64,000 nt of DNA from Pigmentiphaga humi. Lineage in GTDB: Bacteria > Pseudomonadota > Gammaproteobacteria > Burkholderiales > Burkholderiaceae_B. The number at the start of each line of letters is the position of its first letter. Position 1 is the stretch's first letter. Shown in pieces: positions 52,416-60,767 of this stretch. The position numbers and the translations under genes were made by a program. Under the pieces are notes generated by a model, which was not told the origin of the DNA, did no database searches, and was given only the letters and a program-made list of their open reading frames with translations. The stretch spans positions 62,001 through 126,000 of the forward strand of contig NZ_UWPJ01000012.1 in assembly GCF_900606115.1 (NCBI RefSeq), given 5' to 3'.

Positions 52416-54679
52416 GACTCCTCCTCGCTCCAGGTATTGTCGCTGCCCGGCGGATCGAGCTGGCGGGTCTGCGCCTGGTGCAGGCGATAGTACGCGCCGC
52501 CCTTGGCGATGAGGTCTTCGTGGCGGCCTTCCTCGACGATGCGGCCGCGGTCCAGCACCACCAGGCGGTCGGCCCGGCGCAGCGTGCTCAGGCGATGCGC
52601 CACGGCAATCGTGGTGCGGCCCTGCACCAGGTTGTCCAGGGCCTTCTGGATCTCCTGCTCGGTGGAGGTATCCACCGAAGATGTCGCTTCGTCCAGGATC
52701 AGGATACGCGGATCGATAAGCAGCGCCCGGGCGATCGAAATACGCTGGCGCTCACCGCCCGACAAGGCCTGGCCCCGCTCGCCCACCAGCGAGTCGTAGC
52801 CGTGCGGCAGCCGCAGGATGAACTCGTGGGCATGGGCCGCCCGCGCCGCGGCGACGATTTCCGCGCGCGTGGCATGGGGCTTGCCGTAGGCGATGTTCTC
52901 GGCCACGGTGCCGAAGAACAGGAAGGGCTCCTGCAGCACGACGCCGATGTTGTGGCGGTACTCGGGGATGGACAGCGCGCGGATGTCCACGCCGTCCACC
53001 TTGATCGAGCCCTGCGATACGTCGTAGAAACGGCAGATCAGGTTGACCAGCGTGCTCTTGCCCGAGCCGCTGTGGCCCACCAGGCCGATCATCTCGCCCG
53101 GCGCGATGTCCAGGTCGATGCCGCGCAGCACGGCGCGCGTGCCGTAGCGGAACACCGCGTCGCGGATCTGGATGCGGCCTTCCACATGCGCGAGCGGCAC
53201 CGGGCTGGCCGGCTCGGGCACGCTGGAGACGCGGTCCAGGATGTCGAAAATGCGCTTGGCGCCGGCCGCCGCCTTCTGCGTGACCGAGACGATGCGGCTC
53301 ATGGAATCGAGCCGCAGGTAGAAGCGGCTGATGTAGGCCAGGAAGGCGGCCAGCACGCCGACCGAGATGCGATGGTTGGCGATCTGCCAGATGCCGAAGA
53401 TCCAGACCACCAGCAGCCCCACTTCGGTCAGCAGGATCACGGTGGGCGAGAACATGGACCACACCGTGTTGACCCGGTCGTTGACCGCCAGGTTGTGGTT
53501 GTTCGCCTCGCGGAACCGCGCCACTTCGCGCTTTTCCTGGGCGAAGGCCTTGACCACGCGAATGCCGGGAATGGTGTCGGCCAGCACGTTGGTGATCTCG
53601 GCCCAGTTGCGGTCGACCTTCTCGAAGCCATGGCGCAGCTTGTCGCGCACCAGGTGGATGAGCCAGGCGATGAAGGGCAGCGGCAACAGCGTGACCAGGG
53701 CCAGCCAGGGGTCGATCGAGACCAGGATGGCCGCGGTCATCAGGATCATCAGCACGTCGGTGGCGAAATCCAGCAGGTGCAGCGACAGGAACACGCAGAT
53801 GCGGTCGGTCTCGTTGCCGATGCGCGCCATCAGGTCGCCGGTGCGCTTGCCGCCGAAGTATTCGAGCGACAGCTGCTGCAGGTGCTCGTACGCGCTGGTG
53901 CGCAGGTCCGCGCCTATGCGTTCGCTGACCCAGGCCAGGATGTAGGTGCGGCTCCAGCCCAGCACCCAGGCCACGAGCGCCGCGGCCAGCAGGCCCGAAA
54001 GATAGAACCCGGCCAGTTCGTAGTCGATGGGCTGGCCGTTCTGGAACGGGATCAGCACGTCGTCCATCAGCGGCATGGTCAGGTACGGCGGCACCAGCGT
54101 GGCCGCGGTGGACAGGACGGTCAGGATGAAGCCGGCGATCAGCCGGCCGCGGTACGGACGCGCGAAGCGGCGCAGCCGCAGCAGCGCCCAGCCTTTGGGC
54201 GCGCTTTCGGCGTCCTCGTCCTCACAGGCGGGGCACACGGACTCGCCCGGCGGCAGCGCGGCGTGGCAGCGCGGGCACGCCGGCGCCAGCCGCACGGCCA
54301 CGCCCCCCTCGGCCAGCGCCGCGAGCTGGCGTTCGAATTGCTCGGAAAAGCGCACCGCGCCCACGTGGTGGGCCATGGTCGTGCGCCACAGCGCCAGGCG
54401 CTCCCGCGCGTCCGCGAGTTCGATCCCCACCACGCCGGCGTGGTCGGACAACGCCAGCTTCAGGCCCTCGTGCAGCGGCCACGCTTTCCAGCCCTGCACG
54501 CCCTGCGCCGCCGACAGCAGGCGCCGCTCGGTCAGGATGAGCAGCCCGCGCGCATAGCGCAGGTCGGTGTCGAGATCCAGCTCGACCCAGGCGCAAAGGC
54601 TTTCTCCTTCGGCCATCGAGGGCAATGCCTGGTCGCGCCAGGCGTCGGGCAGGGAGGCGAATGGGGAAGGCGCGGTCAT
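52412..54679 (-). CDS. ABC exporter (fused TMD-NBD) with N-terminal zinc ribbon, cyanophycin-locus type
   Basis: The protein has 755 residues from the ATG at 54677-54679. About 130 residues of unknown fold are followed by a four-cysteine zinc ribbon (CPRCHAALPPGESVCPAC, near residues 134-154). Then come a six-span exporter domain (about 165-480) and an NBD with GHSGSGKST near 535, LSGGERQR near 641 and ILILDEATS. The frame extends to a TTG at 54697. It diverges from the cyanophycin synthetase genes. Transported substrate unknown; the family is known by association with cyanophycin clusters, not by a proven function. Confidence 0.88.
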   Translation of the reverse strand: MTAPSPFASLPDAWRDQALPSMAEGESLCAWVELDLDTDLRYARGLLILTERRLLSAAQGVQGWKAWPLHEGLKLALSDHAGVVGIELADARERLALWRTTMAHHVGAVRFSEQFERQLAALAEGGVAVRLAPACPRCHAALPPGESVCPACEDEDAESAPKGWALLRLRRFARPYRGRLIAGFILTVLSTAATLVPPYLTMPLMDDVLIPFQNGQPIDYELAGFYLSGLLAAALVAWVLGWSRTYILAWVSERIGADLRTSAYEHLQQLSLEYFGGKRTGDLMARIGNETDRICVFLSLHLLDFATDVLMILMTAAILVSIDPWLALVTLLPLPFIAWLIHLVRDKLRHGFEKVDRNWAEITNVLADTIPGIRVVKAFAQEKREVARFREANNHNLAVNDRVNTVWSMFSPTVILLTEVGLLVVWIFGIWQIANHRISVGVLAAFLAYISRFYLRLDSMSRIVSVTQKAAAGAKRIFDILDRVSSVPEPASPVPLAHVEGRIQIRDAVFRYGTRAVLRGIDLDIAPGEMIGLVGHSGSGKSTLVNLICRFYDVSQGSIKVDGVDIRALSIPEYRHNIGVVLQEPFLFFGTVAENIAYGKPHATRAEIVAAARAAHAHEFILRLPHGYDSLVGERGQALSGGERQRISIARALLIDPRILILDEATSSVDTSTEQEIQKALDNLVQGRTTIAVAHRLSTLRRADRLVVLDRGRIVEEGRHEDLIAKGGAYYRLHQAQTRQLDPPGSDNTWSEEES

Positions 54680-54716
54680 GAGCGGGGAGTGCCCCAAATT
54701 AGCAACATAAGGGTTT

Positions 54717-54771
54717 GTAACTATTTTTGATTCGTGAAATTATGTCAGGATCGCGTAAGTATTATAGTTAC
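54717..54771. promoter_or_regulatory. Inverted repeat in divergent ABC / cyanophycin synthetase promoter region
   Basis: GTAACTAT (54717-54724) and ATAGTTAC (54764-54771) are exact complements separated by 39 bases in an AT-rich section of the roughly 350-base gap between divergent genes. This could be a looped or split operator, or simply promoter symmetry. Confidence 0.4.
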
Positions 54772-54899
54772 CCGCGTTCTTATCCCATACGACCAAATAA
54801 TGCGTTGTAGCGCCGCATCGGGGGATTCCCTAGGCTGCCTCTCGGGCCTTGCCCGTACCGCGTGTGCCCAATACATTTCCGCAGACTGCGTGGAATCCG

Positions 54900-54970
54900 C
54901 CCCCACTATCCGCTTCGCGCGCCCTCGCGGCATCGGCAGCCCCCGGAGCCGGATCCGCGGTGCCGTGAGC
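54900..54970. repeat. Dispersed GC-rich repeat, diverged copy C
   Basis: A short C-tract, CCGCTTCGCGCGCCC and CGGAGCCGGATCCGC (54944-54958; the last is identical to copies A and B) keep the order of the repeat modules but the rest has decayed. It lies about 60 bases upstream of the first cphA-like gene. Confidence 0.6.
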
Positions 54971-55030
54971 CGGACAGCGCAATTCTGTAGTAGCCGATAG
55001 CACCTCGTTCTGGATATTGAACCAATCGAT

Positions 55031-57295
55031 ATGAACCGCAAACGCATTGACATCCTGAACGTGCTATCCCTGCGCGGCCCCAGCATGTGGACATATCCGC
55101 CCGTGCTGGAAGCCTGGGTGGACATTGGCGAGCTGGAGGATTTTCCCTCCAACCTGATTCCCGGCTTTTACGAGCGCCTGTCCAGCTGGCTGCCTACGCT
55201 GATCGAGCACCGCTGCAGCTACGACGAGCGCGGCGGCTTCCTGCGCCGGGTGCAGGAAGGCACCTGGCCCGGGCATATCCTGGAGCACGTCACGCTGGAA
55301 CTGCAGAACCTGGCCGGACTGCCCGGCGGCTTCGGCAAGGCCCGCGAAACGTCCACCCGCGGCGTGTATCGCGTGGTGGTCAGCGCCTACCAGGAAGAAG
55401 TCACCCGCGCCGCCCTGGCCACCGCGCGCGACCTGGTCATGGCCGCCATCGAGGACCGGCCGTTCGACGTCCCGGGCGCCCTCGACGCGCTGCGCGACCT
55501 GGTCAACGAATACTGGCTCGGCCCCAGCACCGCCAGCATCGTACAGGCGGCCGAAGATAGGCGCATTCCGTACATTCGCCTGAACCAGGGCAATCTGGTC
55601 CAGTTCGGCTACGGCGCCGCCCAGCACCGCATCTGGACGGCCGAGACCGATCGCACCAGCGCCGTGGCCGAAGGCATCGCCTGCGACAAGGACCTCACCA
55701 AGAGCCTGCTGCAGGCCTGCGGCGTTCCCGTTCCCGAAGGACGCATGGTCCAGAACAAGAACGACGCCTGGGAAGCGGCGCAGGACATCGGCCTGCCCGT
55801 GGTGATCAAGCCCTGCGACGGCAACCATGGACGCGGCGTATTCCTGGACCTGAACACGCGCGAAGCCATCGAGACCGCATTCGGCGTCGCCAGCGGCGAG
55901 GGCAGCGGCGTCATCGTCGAACGCTACGTGCCGGGCAACGAACACCGGCTGCTGGTCGTGGGCGACCGCCTGGTGGCGGCCGCGCGCGGCAAGACCGCGT
56001 CGGTGACCGGCGACGGCAAATCGACCATCCTCGAACTGATCGCCGCGCAGCTCAACTCCGACCCGCGCCGGGGCAATACGGAAGAGCATCCGCTGAACCT
56101 GGTGGCGCTGGATTCGGCGGCCCGCATCGAGCTCGAACGCCAGGGCTGCCACGGCGACGCCGTCCCGCCCGAAGGCGAGGAAGTGCTGATCCAGCGCAAC
56201 GGCAACGTCGCCTTCGACTGCACCGACGAAGTCCATCCCTCCATCGCCGCCCACGTGCGGCTGGCGGCCCGCATCGTCGGCCTGGACATCGCCGGCATCG
56301 ACCTGGTGGCCGAGGACATCTCCCGGCCGCTGGAAGAGCAAGGCGGCGCCATCGTCGAAGTGAACGCCGGCCCCGGCCTGCTCATGCACCTGAAGCCCGC
56401 CGACGGCCAGCCGCGCCCGGTGGGCCGCGCAATCGTCGATCACCTTTTCCCCAACGGCGGCGAAGGACGCATTCCGCTGGTCGGCGTCAGCGGCAGCCAC
56501 GGCACCACCCTGGTGACGCAGCTGGTCGGCCAGTTCCTGCGCCTGTCCGGGCTGCGCATGGCGGCGGCCTCCAGCGAAGGCCTGTTCTTCGACCGGCGCC
56601 GGGTGCAAGCCGACGGCGCAAGCTGGGAAGCGGCGCGCCGCGCGCTGCGCAACCCCATGATCGAGGCCGCCGTGATCGAGAACGGCGCGCGCGCCATCCT
56701 GACCGAGGGCCTGGCCTACGACCGCTGCCAGGTCGGCGTGATCACCAGCCTGGACCCGGCCCAGACCCATCCCGACCTTTCCATCCTCGAGCCGCAGCAG
56801 ATCTACAACGTGCTGCGCACCCAGGTCGACGTGGTGCTGCCGACCGGCTATGCGGTGCTCAACGGCGACGACGGGCAGGTCGCCGACATGGCCCGGCTGT
56901 GCGACGGCGAGGCGATCTTCTATGCGCTCGACCGCGGCAACGCCCGCGTGGCCGAGCACCTGGCGCAAGGCAGGCGCGCGGTCTATGCAGCCGGCGGCGC
57001 CATCGTGCTGGCGCAGGGCGAAGCGGTCACCGAGCTCACGCCGCTGTCGGCCATCCCCTGCCTGGCCGGCCACGGCGACCTCGGACTGGTGCTGGCCGGC
57101 GTGGCCGCGGGATGGGCGCTGGACCTGCCGCTGGACTGTCTGCGCGCGGGCGTGGAGAGCTACAGCCCCCCCCTACGCGCTTACGCGCGCCCCCCAGGGG
57201 GCGGCACTGGCGGACTGGCGGAGCCAGATCCGCTGTGCCCTGGGTCGGGCGGGGGGCTGGCGTACGCGCCGGGCAGTGCGCAGCACCATGAATAA
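55031..57295 (+). CDS. Cyanophycin-synthetase-like protein, degenerate P-loop and truncated C terminus
   Basis: The protein has 754 residues. The N-terminal domain (VLSLRGPSMWTYPPVLE) and ATP-grasp domain (DKDLTKSLLQACGVPVPEG, VIKPCDGNHGRGVFLDL, IVEVNAGPGLLMHLKP) are intact and resemble the neighbouring CphA. The Mur-ligase-like domain is altered: the ATP-binding loop reads GVSGSHGTTL near residue 486 instead of GTNGKTT. Homology stops near residue 711; the last 44 residues are encoded by repeat copy D and look foreign (RAYARPPGGGTGG). The Mur-ligase C-terminal lobe is therefore missing. It cannot do the Arg-adding step as CphA does; it may assist CphA or be decaying. Confidence 0.85.
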   Translation: MNRKRIDILNVLSLRGPSMWTYPPVLEAWVDIGELEDFPSNLIPGFYERLSSWLPTLIEHRCSYDERGGFLRRVQEGTWPGHILEHVTLELQNLAGLPGGFGKARETSTRGVYRVVVSAYQEEVTRAALATARDLVMAAIEDRPFDVPGALDALRDLVNEYWLGPSTASIVQAAEDRRIPYIRLNQGNLVQFGYGAAQHRIWTAETDRTSAVAEGIACDKDLTKSLLQACGVPVPEGRMVQNKNDAWEAAQDIGLPVVIKPCDGNHGRGVFLDLNTREAIETAFGVASGEGSGVIVERYVPGNEHRLLVVGDRLVAAARGKTASVTGDGKSTILELIAAQLNSDPRRGNTEEHPLNLVALDSAARIELERQGCHGDAVPPEGEEVLIQRNGNVAFDCTDEVHPSIAAHVRLAARIVGLDIAGIDLVAEDISRPLEEQGGAIVEVNAGPGLLMHLKPADGQPRPVGRAIVDHLFPNGGEGRIPLVGVSGSHGTTLVTQLVGQFLRLSGLRMAAASSEGLFFDRRRVQADGASWEAARRALRNPMIEAAVIENGARAILTEGLAYDRCQVGVITSLDPAQTHPDLSILEPQQIYNVLRTQVDVVLPTGYAVLNGDDGQVADMARLCDGEAIFYALDRGNARVAEHLAQGRRAVYAAGGAIVLAQGEAVTELTPLSAIPCLAGHGDLGLVLAGVAAGWALDLPLDCLRAGVESYSPPLRAYARPPGGGTGGLAEPDPLCPGSGGGLAYAPGSAQHHE
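57165..57250. repeat. Dispersed GC-rich repeat, copy D, inside the 3' end of the cphA-like gene
   Basis: Bases 57167-57202 are identical over 36 bases to the first module of copy A (16235-16270). The second module (GGCGGACTGGCGGAGCCAGATCCGCTGTGCC) follows with a few changes. The copy is read in frame as protein and the stop codon comes 43 bases after it, so the repeat sets the C terminus of the protein. Confidence 0.85.
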
Positions 57296-57316
57296 ATGAA
57301 TCAGGAACACAGACAC

Positions 57317-59935
57317 ATGGAAGTCTCACGTATCCGCGCGCTGCGGGGCCCCAATCTGTGGAGCCGCCGCACCGCGCTCGAAGCGATCGTTTCCTGCGAC
57401 GAGGCCGAACGCGACATCGCCCGCATCGCCGGCTTCGAAGACCGCCTGCGCGCGCGCTTTCCCGCCATCGGACTGCTCCAGCCCGTGGGGCAGGAGAACG
57501 CGATCCCGCTGGCGCGCGCGCTGGGCCTGACGGCGCTGGCGCTGCAGGCGCAGGCCGGCTGCCCGGTCACCTTCCTGGCCGCGGTGCCCACGCTGGAATC
57601 CGGCATCTACCAAGTCGCGGTCGAGTACACCGAAGAAGCGGTGGGCCGGCTGGCGCTGGAGCTGGCCGAGCAGCTGTGCGCGGCCGCCGTGCGGGATGCG
57701 CCCTTCGATCTCGAAGCCGCGCTGGCCCGGCTGCGCGATCTCGACGAAGACGTGCGCATCGGCCCCAGCACGAGCGCAATCGTGCAGGCCGCCGTGCAGC
57801 GCGGCATCCCGTTCCGCCGCCTGACCGAGGGCAGCCTGGTCCAGTTCGGCTGGGGCAAGCGCCAGCGGCGCATCCAGGCGGCCGAAATGGACCGCAGCAG
57901 CGCCATCGCCGAATCGATCGCGCAAGACAAGGAACTGACCAAGATGCTGCTGCACACGGCCGGCGTGCCGGTGCCGCAAGGACGGCCGGTAAGCGACGCC
58001 GAAGACGCCTGGGCCGCAGCGCAGGAGATCGGCGCCCCGGTGGTGGTCAAGCCGCAGGACGGCAACCAGGGCAAGGGCGTGGCGGTCAACGTCTCGACCC
58101 GCGAACAGGTGCTCGCGGCCTACGAAGTGGCCGAGCGCTACGGCTCGTCGGTCATGGTCGAGCGCTACATCCCCGGCCACGATTTCCGCCTGCTGGTGGT
58201 CGGCAACGCGCTGGTGGCGGCCTCGCGGCGCGATCCGCCCCAGGTGTTCGGCGACGCGGTCCACACCATCCGCGAACTGGTCGAGGAGGTCAACAAGGAT
58301 CCGCGGCGCGGCGAAGGCCACGCCACCAGCCTGACCAAGATCCGGCTGGACGACATCGCCATGGCCACGCTCGCCAAGTCCGGCTATACGCCCGACTCGG
58401 TCCCGCCCAAGGGCGCGCTGGTGATCCTGCGCAACAACGCCAACCTGAGCACGGGCGGCACCGCCACCGACGTGACCGACGACGTGCATCCGGAATTCGC
58501 CGCCCACGCCATCGCCGCGGCGCGCACCGTCGGCCTGGATATTTGCGGGGTGGACGTGGTCGCCGGCACCGTCATCCAGCCCATGGAAAGCCAGGGCGGC
58601 GCCATCGTCGAGGTCAACGCCGCGCCGGGCCTGCGCATGCACCTCGCGCCTTCCTACGGCAAGCCGCGCGCGGTGGGCGAAGCCGTCATCGCCGACATGT
58701 TCGCGTCCGACGACGACGGCCGCATCCCGCTGGTGGCCGTAGCCGGCACCAACGGCAAGACCACGACCGTGCGCCTGATCGCCCACCTGCTCGGCGCGAA
58801 GGGCCACACCGTGGGCATGACCAATTCCGACGGCGTCTACATCGGCGCGCAGCGCATCGACGTGGGCGACTGCAGCGGCCCGCGCAGCGCGCGCAACGTG
58901 CTGCTGCACCCCGACGTGGACGCGGCGGTGTTCGAAACCGCGCGCGGCGGCATCCTGCGCGAAGGCCTGGGCTTCGACCGCTGCGACGTCGCGGTGGTCA
59001 CCAACATCGGCATGGGCGACCACCTGGGCCTGAACTTCATCAGCACCGTCGAAGACCTCGCCGTGGTCAAGCGCGTGATCGTCGAGAACGTCGCGCCCAC
59101 CGGCACCGCCGTGCTCAACGCCGCCGACGCCAACGTCGCGGCCATGGCCGAAGCCTGCCCGGGTTCGGTGATCTTCTTCTCCAGCGACCGCCAGCACACG
59201 CTGATCACGACCCATCGCGCCAAGAACCAGCGCGTGGTCTACCGCGACGGCGACGACATCGTCGCGGCACAGGGCGGCGAGGAACACCGCATCGCGCTGG
59301 CCGGCATTCCCATCACCTACGACGGCGCCATCGACTTCCAGGTCGAGAACGCGATGGCGGCCATCGCCGCCGCCTGGGCGCTGGGGCTGGATTGGGACAC
59401 CGTGCGTCGCGGCGCGGGCAGCTTCGTCAACGACGCGCAGACCGCTCCCGGGCGCTTCAACCGCTTCACCTTCCGCGGCGCCACCGTTTTCGCCGACTAC
59501 GGCCACAACCCCGACGCCATCCATGCGCTGGTGCGCGCGATCGAGCGCATGCCCGCCAACCGGCGCTCGGCGGTCATCAGCGGCGCCGGCGACCGGCGCG
59601 ACATCGACATCCAGAAGCAGACCGAAATCCTCGGCGCGGCGTTCGAGCAGGTCGTGCTGTACGAAGACCAATGCCAGCGCGGCCGCCAGGACGGCGAGGT
59701 GCTGGCGCTGCTGCGGCGCGGCCTGGAAGGCGCCACCCGCACGCGCGACGTGCGCGAGATCCGGGGTGAGTTCCTCGCCATCGATACGGCCCTGGACGAA
59801 TTGCAGCCGGGCGACCTGTGCCTGATCCTGGTCGATCAGGTGGAAGAGGCGCTGGCCCACATTGCCGGGCGCATCGCCGACGACGCGCTCAAGGGCGCGA
59901 CGCTGTCCCCAGCCGGTCTATCAGCCGCGCATTGA
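57317..59935 (+). CDS. cphA: Cyanophycin synthetase
   Basis: The protein has 872 residues, the family size. MEVSRIRALRGPNLWSRRTALEAIV fits the CphA N terminus, so the ATG at 57317 is preferred over one 21 bases upstream that abuts the previous stop. The ATP-grasp domain adds aspartate (DKELTKMLLHTAGVPVPQG; VVKPQDGNQGKGVAVNV). The Mur-ligase-like domain adds arginine: P-loop GTNGKTTTVRLI near residue 476, ARGGILREGLGFDRCDV, and the C-terminal lobe with GRFNRF, DYGHNPDAIHALV and ISGAGDRRDIDI. It makes the Asp-Arg storage polymer in cytoplasmic granules. Its 3' end overlaps the convergent arginase-like gene by 47 bases. Confidence 0.95.
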   Translation: MEVSRIRALRGPNLWSRRTALEAIVSCDEAERDIARIAGFEDRLRARFPAIGLLQPVGQENAIPLARALGLTALALQAQAGCPVTFLAAVPTLESGIYQVAVEYTEEAVGRLALELAEQLCAAAVRDAPFDLEAALARLRDLDEDVRIGPSTSAIVQAAVQRGIPFRRLTEGSLVQFGWGKRQRRIQAAEMDRSSAIAESIAQDKELTKMLLHTAGVPVPQGRPVSDAEDAWAAAQEIGAPVVVKPQDGNQGKGVAVNVSTREQVLAAYEVAERYGSSVMVERYIPGHDFRLLVVGNALVAASRRDPPQVFGDAVHTIRELVEEVNKDPRRGEGHATSLTKIRLDDIAMATLAKSGYTPDSVPPKGALVILRNNANLSTGGTATDVTDDVHPEFAAHAIAAARTVGLDICGVDVVAGTVIQPMESQGGAIVEVNAAPGLRMHLAPSYGKPRAVGEAVIADMFASDDDGRIPLVAVAGTNGKTTTVRLIAHLLGAKGHTVGMTNSDGVYIGAQRIDVGDCSGPRSARNVLLHPDVDAAVFETARGGILREGLGFDRCDVAVVTNIGMGDHLGLNFISTVEDLAVVKRVIVENVAPTGTAVLNAADANVAAMAEACPGSVIFFSSDRQHTLITTHRAKNQRVVYRDGDDIVAAQGGEEHRIALAGIPITYDGAIDFQVENAMAAIAAAWALGLDWDTVRRGAGSFVNDAQTAPGRFNRFTFRGATVFADYGHNPDAIHALVRAIERMPANRRSAVISGAGDRRDIDIQKQTEILGAAFEQVVLYEDQCQRGRQDGEVLALLRRGLEGATRTRDVREIRGEFLAIDTALDELQPGDLCLILVDQVEEALAHIAGRIADDALKGATLSPAGLSAAH

Positions 59936-60767
59936 GCGCGAGCTGCTGCGCCTGCCAGTCGGCCAGGCGCTCGGCCGACGGCGCCTGCTGGCCGTCGGCG
60001 GCGCTCAGCCAGCGCTTCCACCACGCGCGGTAGCGATACAGCGACACCTCGCCGGTGATGTCGCTGCCGATCACGGTGCCGGCGAGCGCATCCAGCGCGG
60101 CGTACAGGTGCGATTCGCGCAGCACGCCCTGGTCCCAGTTCGTCCGGGCCACGTCGGGGCTGAACACGTCCTTGTCGATGGAAACATAGGCCGGCTCGCG
60201 CGATGCGGCCAGCATGGGCAGGACCGCCTGCATCAGCGCCTCGGGCCCGGCGAAGCTGCGCACCGCGCTTCCCAGGCCGGCCATCCTGGCCCAGCCCACG
60301 CCCACGTCCATGCACCAGTAGCTCAGCTTGCCCGCCGCCAGCGGCCGCAGGTAATTCTCCCAGCTGTGCCGCCAGCCCACGTCGCCCGAGGTAATGCCGA
60401 TCACGTGCACGTGCGAGACGAAAGGCAGCCGGGCCACGCGCCGCACCCACGAGCCGCAATGGATGCCGAAGGCGTAGCGCATGTTGTCCGGATGGTTGTC
60501 GAACACGATCACCCGGAACGGTCCGCGCTCGTGCCGGCGCTCGATCAGCGGCCAGCTCAGGTGATGGAAATCGCCGCTGCCCATCAGTACCGGACCATGG
60601 CTGGCCGGCATGCGCGCATCCAGGTGGTCGCGCAGCCTGCGAAAGGCGGCGAGCGAGCAGCCGAAGCGCGCGGTCTCCTGCCAGTCCTGCAGCGGCACCA
60701 CCTCGGCGCCCGGCATGCCGAGGCAGGAACCGTCGAAATCCAGCACCAGCGGCGCAGGCGTGCTCAT
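59889..60767 (-). CDS. Arginase/agmatinase-family (ureohydrolase-like) protein
   Basis: The protein has 292 residues from the ATG at 60765-60767. The ureohydrolase fold motifs are recognisable but altered: GSGDFHHLSWPLIE for the first metal motif, IVFDNHPDNM for DAHxD, and AYVSIDKDVFSPDV for the SxDxDxxDP motif. Some metal ligands may differ, so classical arginase activity is uncertain. Beside cphA an arginine- or guanidino-hydrolysing role in cyanophycin turnover is reasonable. It overlaps the GNAT-like gene upstream by four bases and converges on cphA. Confidence 0.8.
   Translation of the reverse strand: MSTPAPLVLDFDGSCLGMPGAEVVPLQDWQETARFGCSLAAFRRLRDHLDARMPASHGPVLMGSGDFHHLSWPLIERRHERGPFRVIVFDNHPDNMRYAFGIHCGSWVRRVARLPFVSHVHVIGITSGDVGWRHSWENYLRPLAAGKLSYWCMDVGVGWARMAGLGSAVRSFAGPEALMQAVLPMLAASREPAYVSIDKDVFSPDVARTNWDQGVLRESHLYAALDALAGTVIGSDITGEVSLYRYRAWWKRWLSAADGQQAPSAERLADWQAQQLALNARLIDRLGTASRP

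Larger units (their letters stand above)
54680..55030. other. Intergenic region between the ABC exporter and the first cphA-like gene
   Basis: About 350 bases without a confident gene. The half next to the ABC gene is AT-rich and holds the inverted repeat at 54717-54771. The rest is GC-rich and carries the degraded repeat copy C. No Shine-Dalgarno is visible directly before the ATG at 55031. Confidence 0.5.

Noticed and set aside
55064-57073. Long minus-strand frame (669 codons) opposite the first cphA-like gene, and a similar one opposite cphA (57326-59860)
   Set aside because: Both have the composition of antisense shadows of high-GC genes, with no ribosome-binding sites or motifs.
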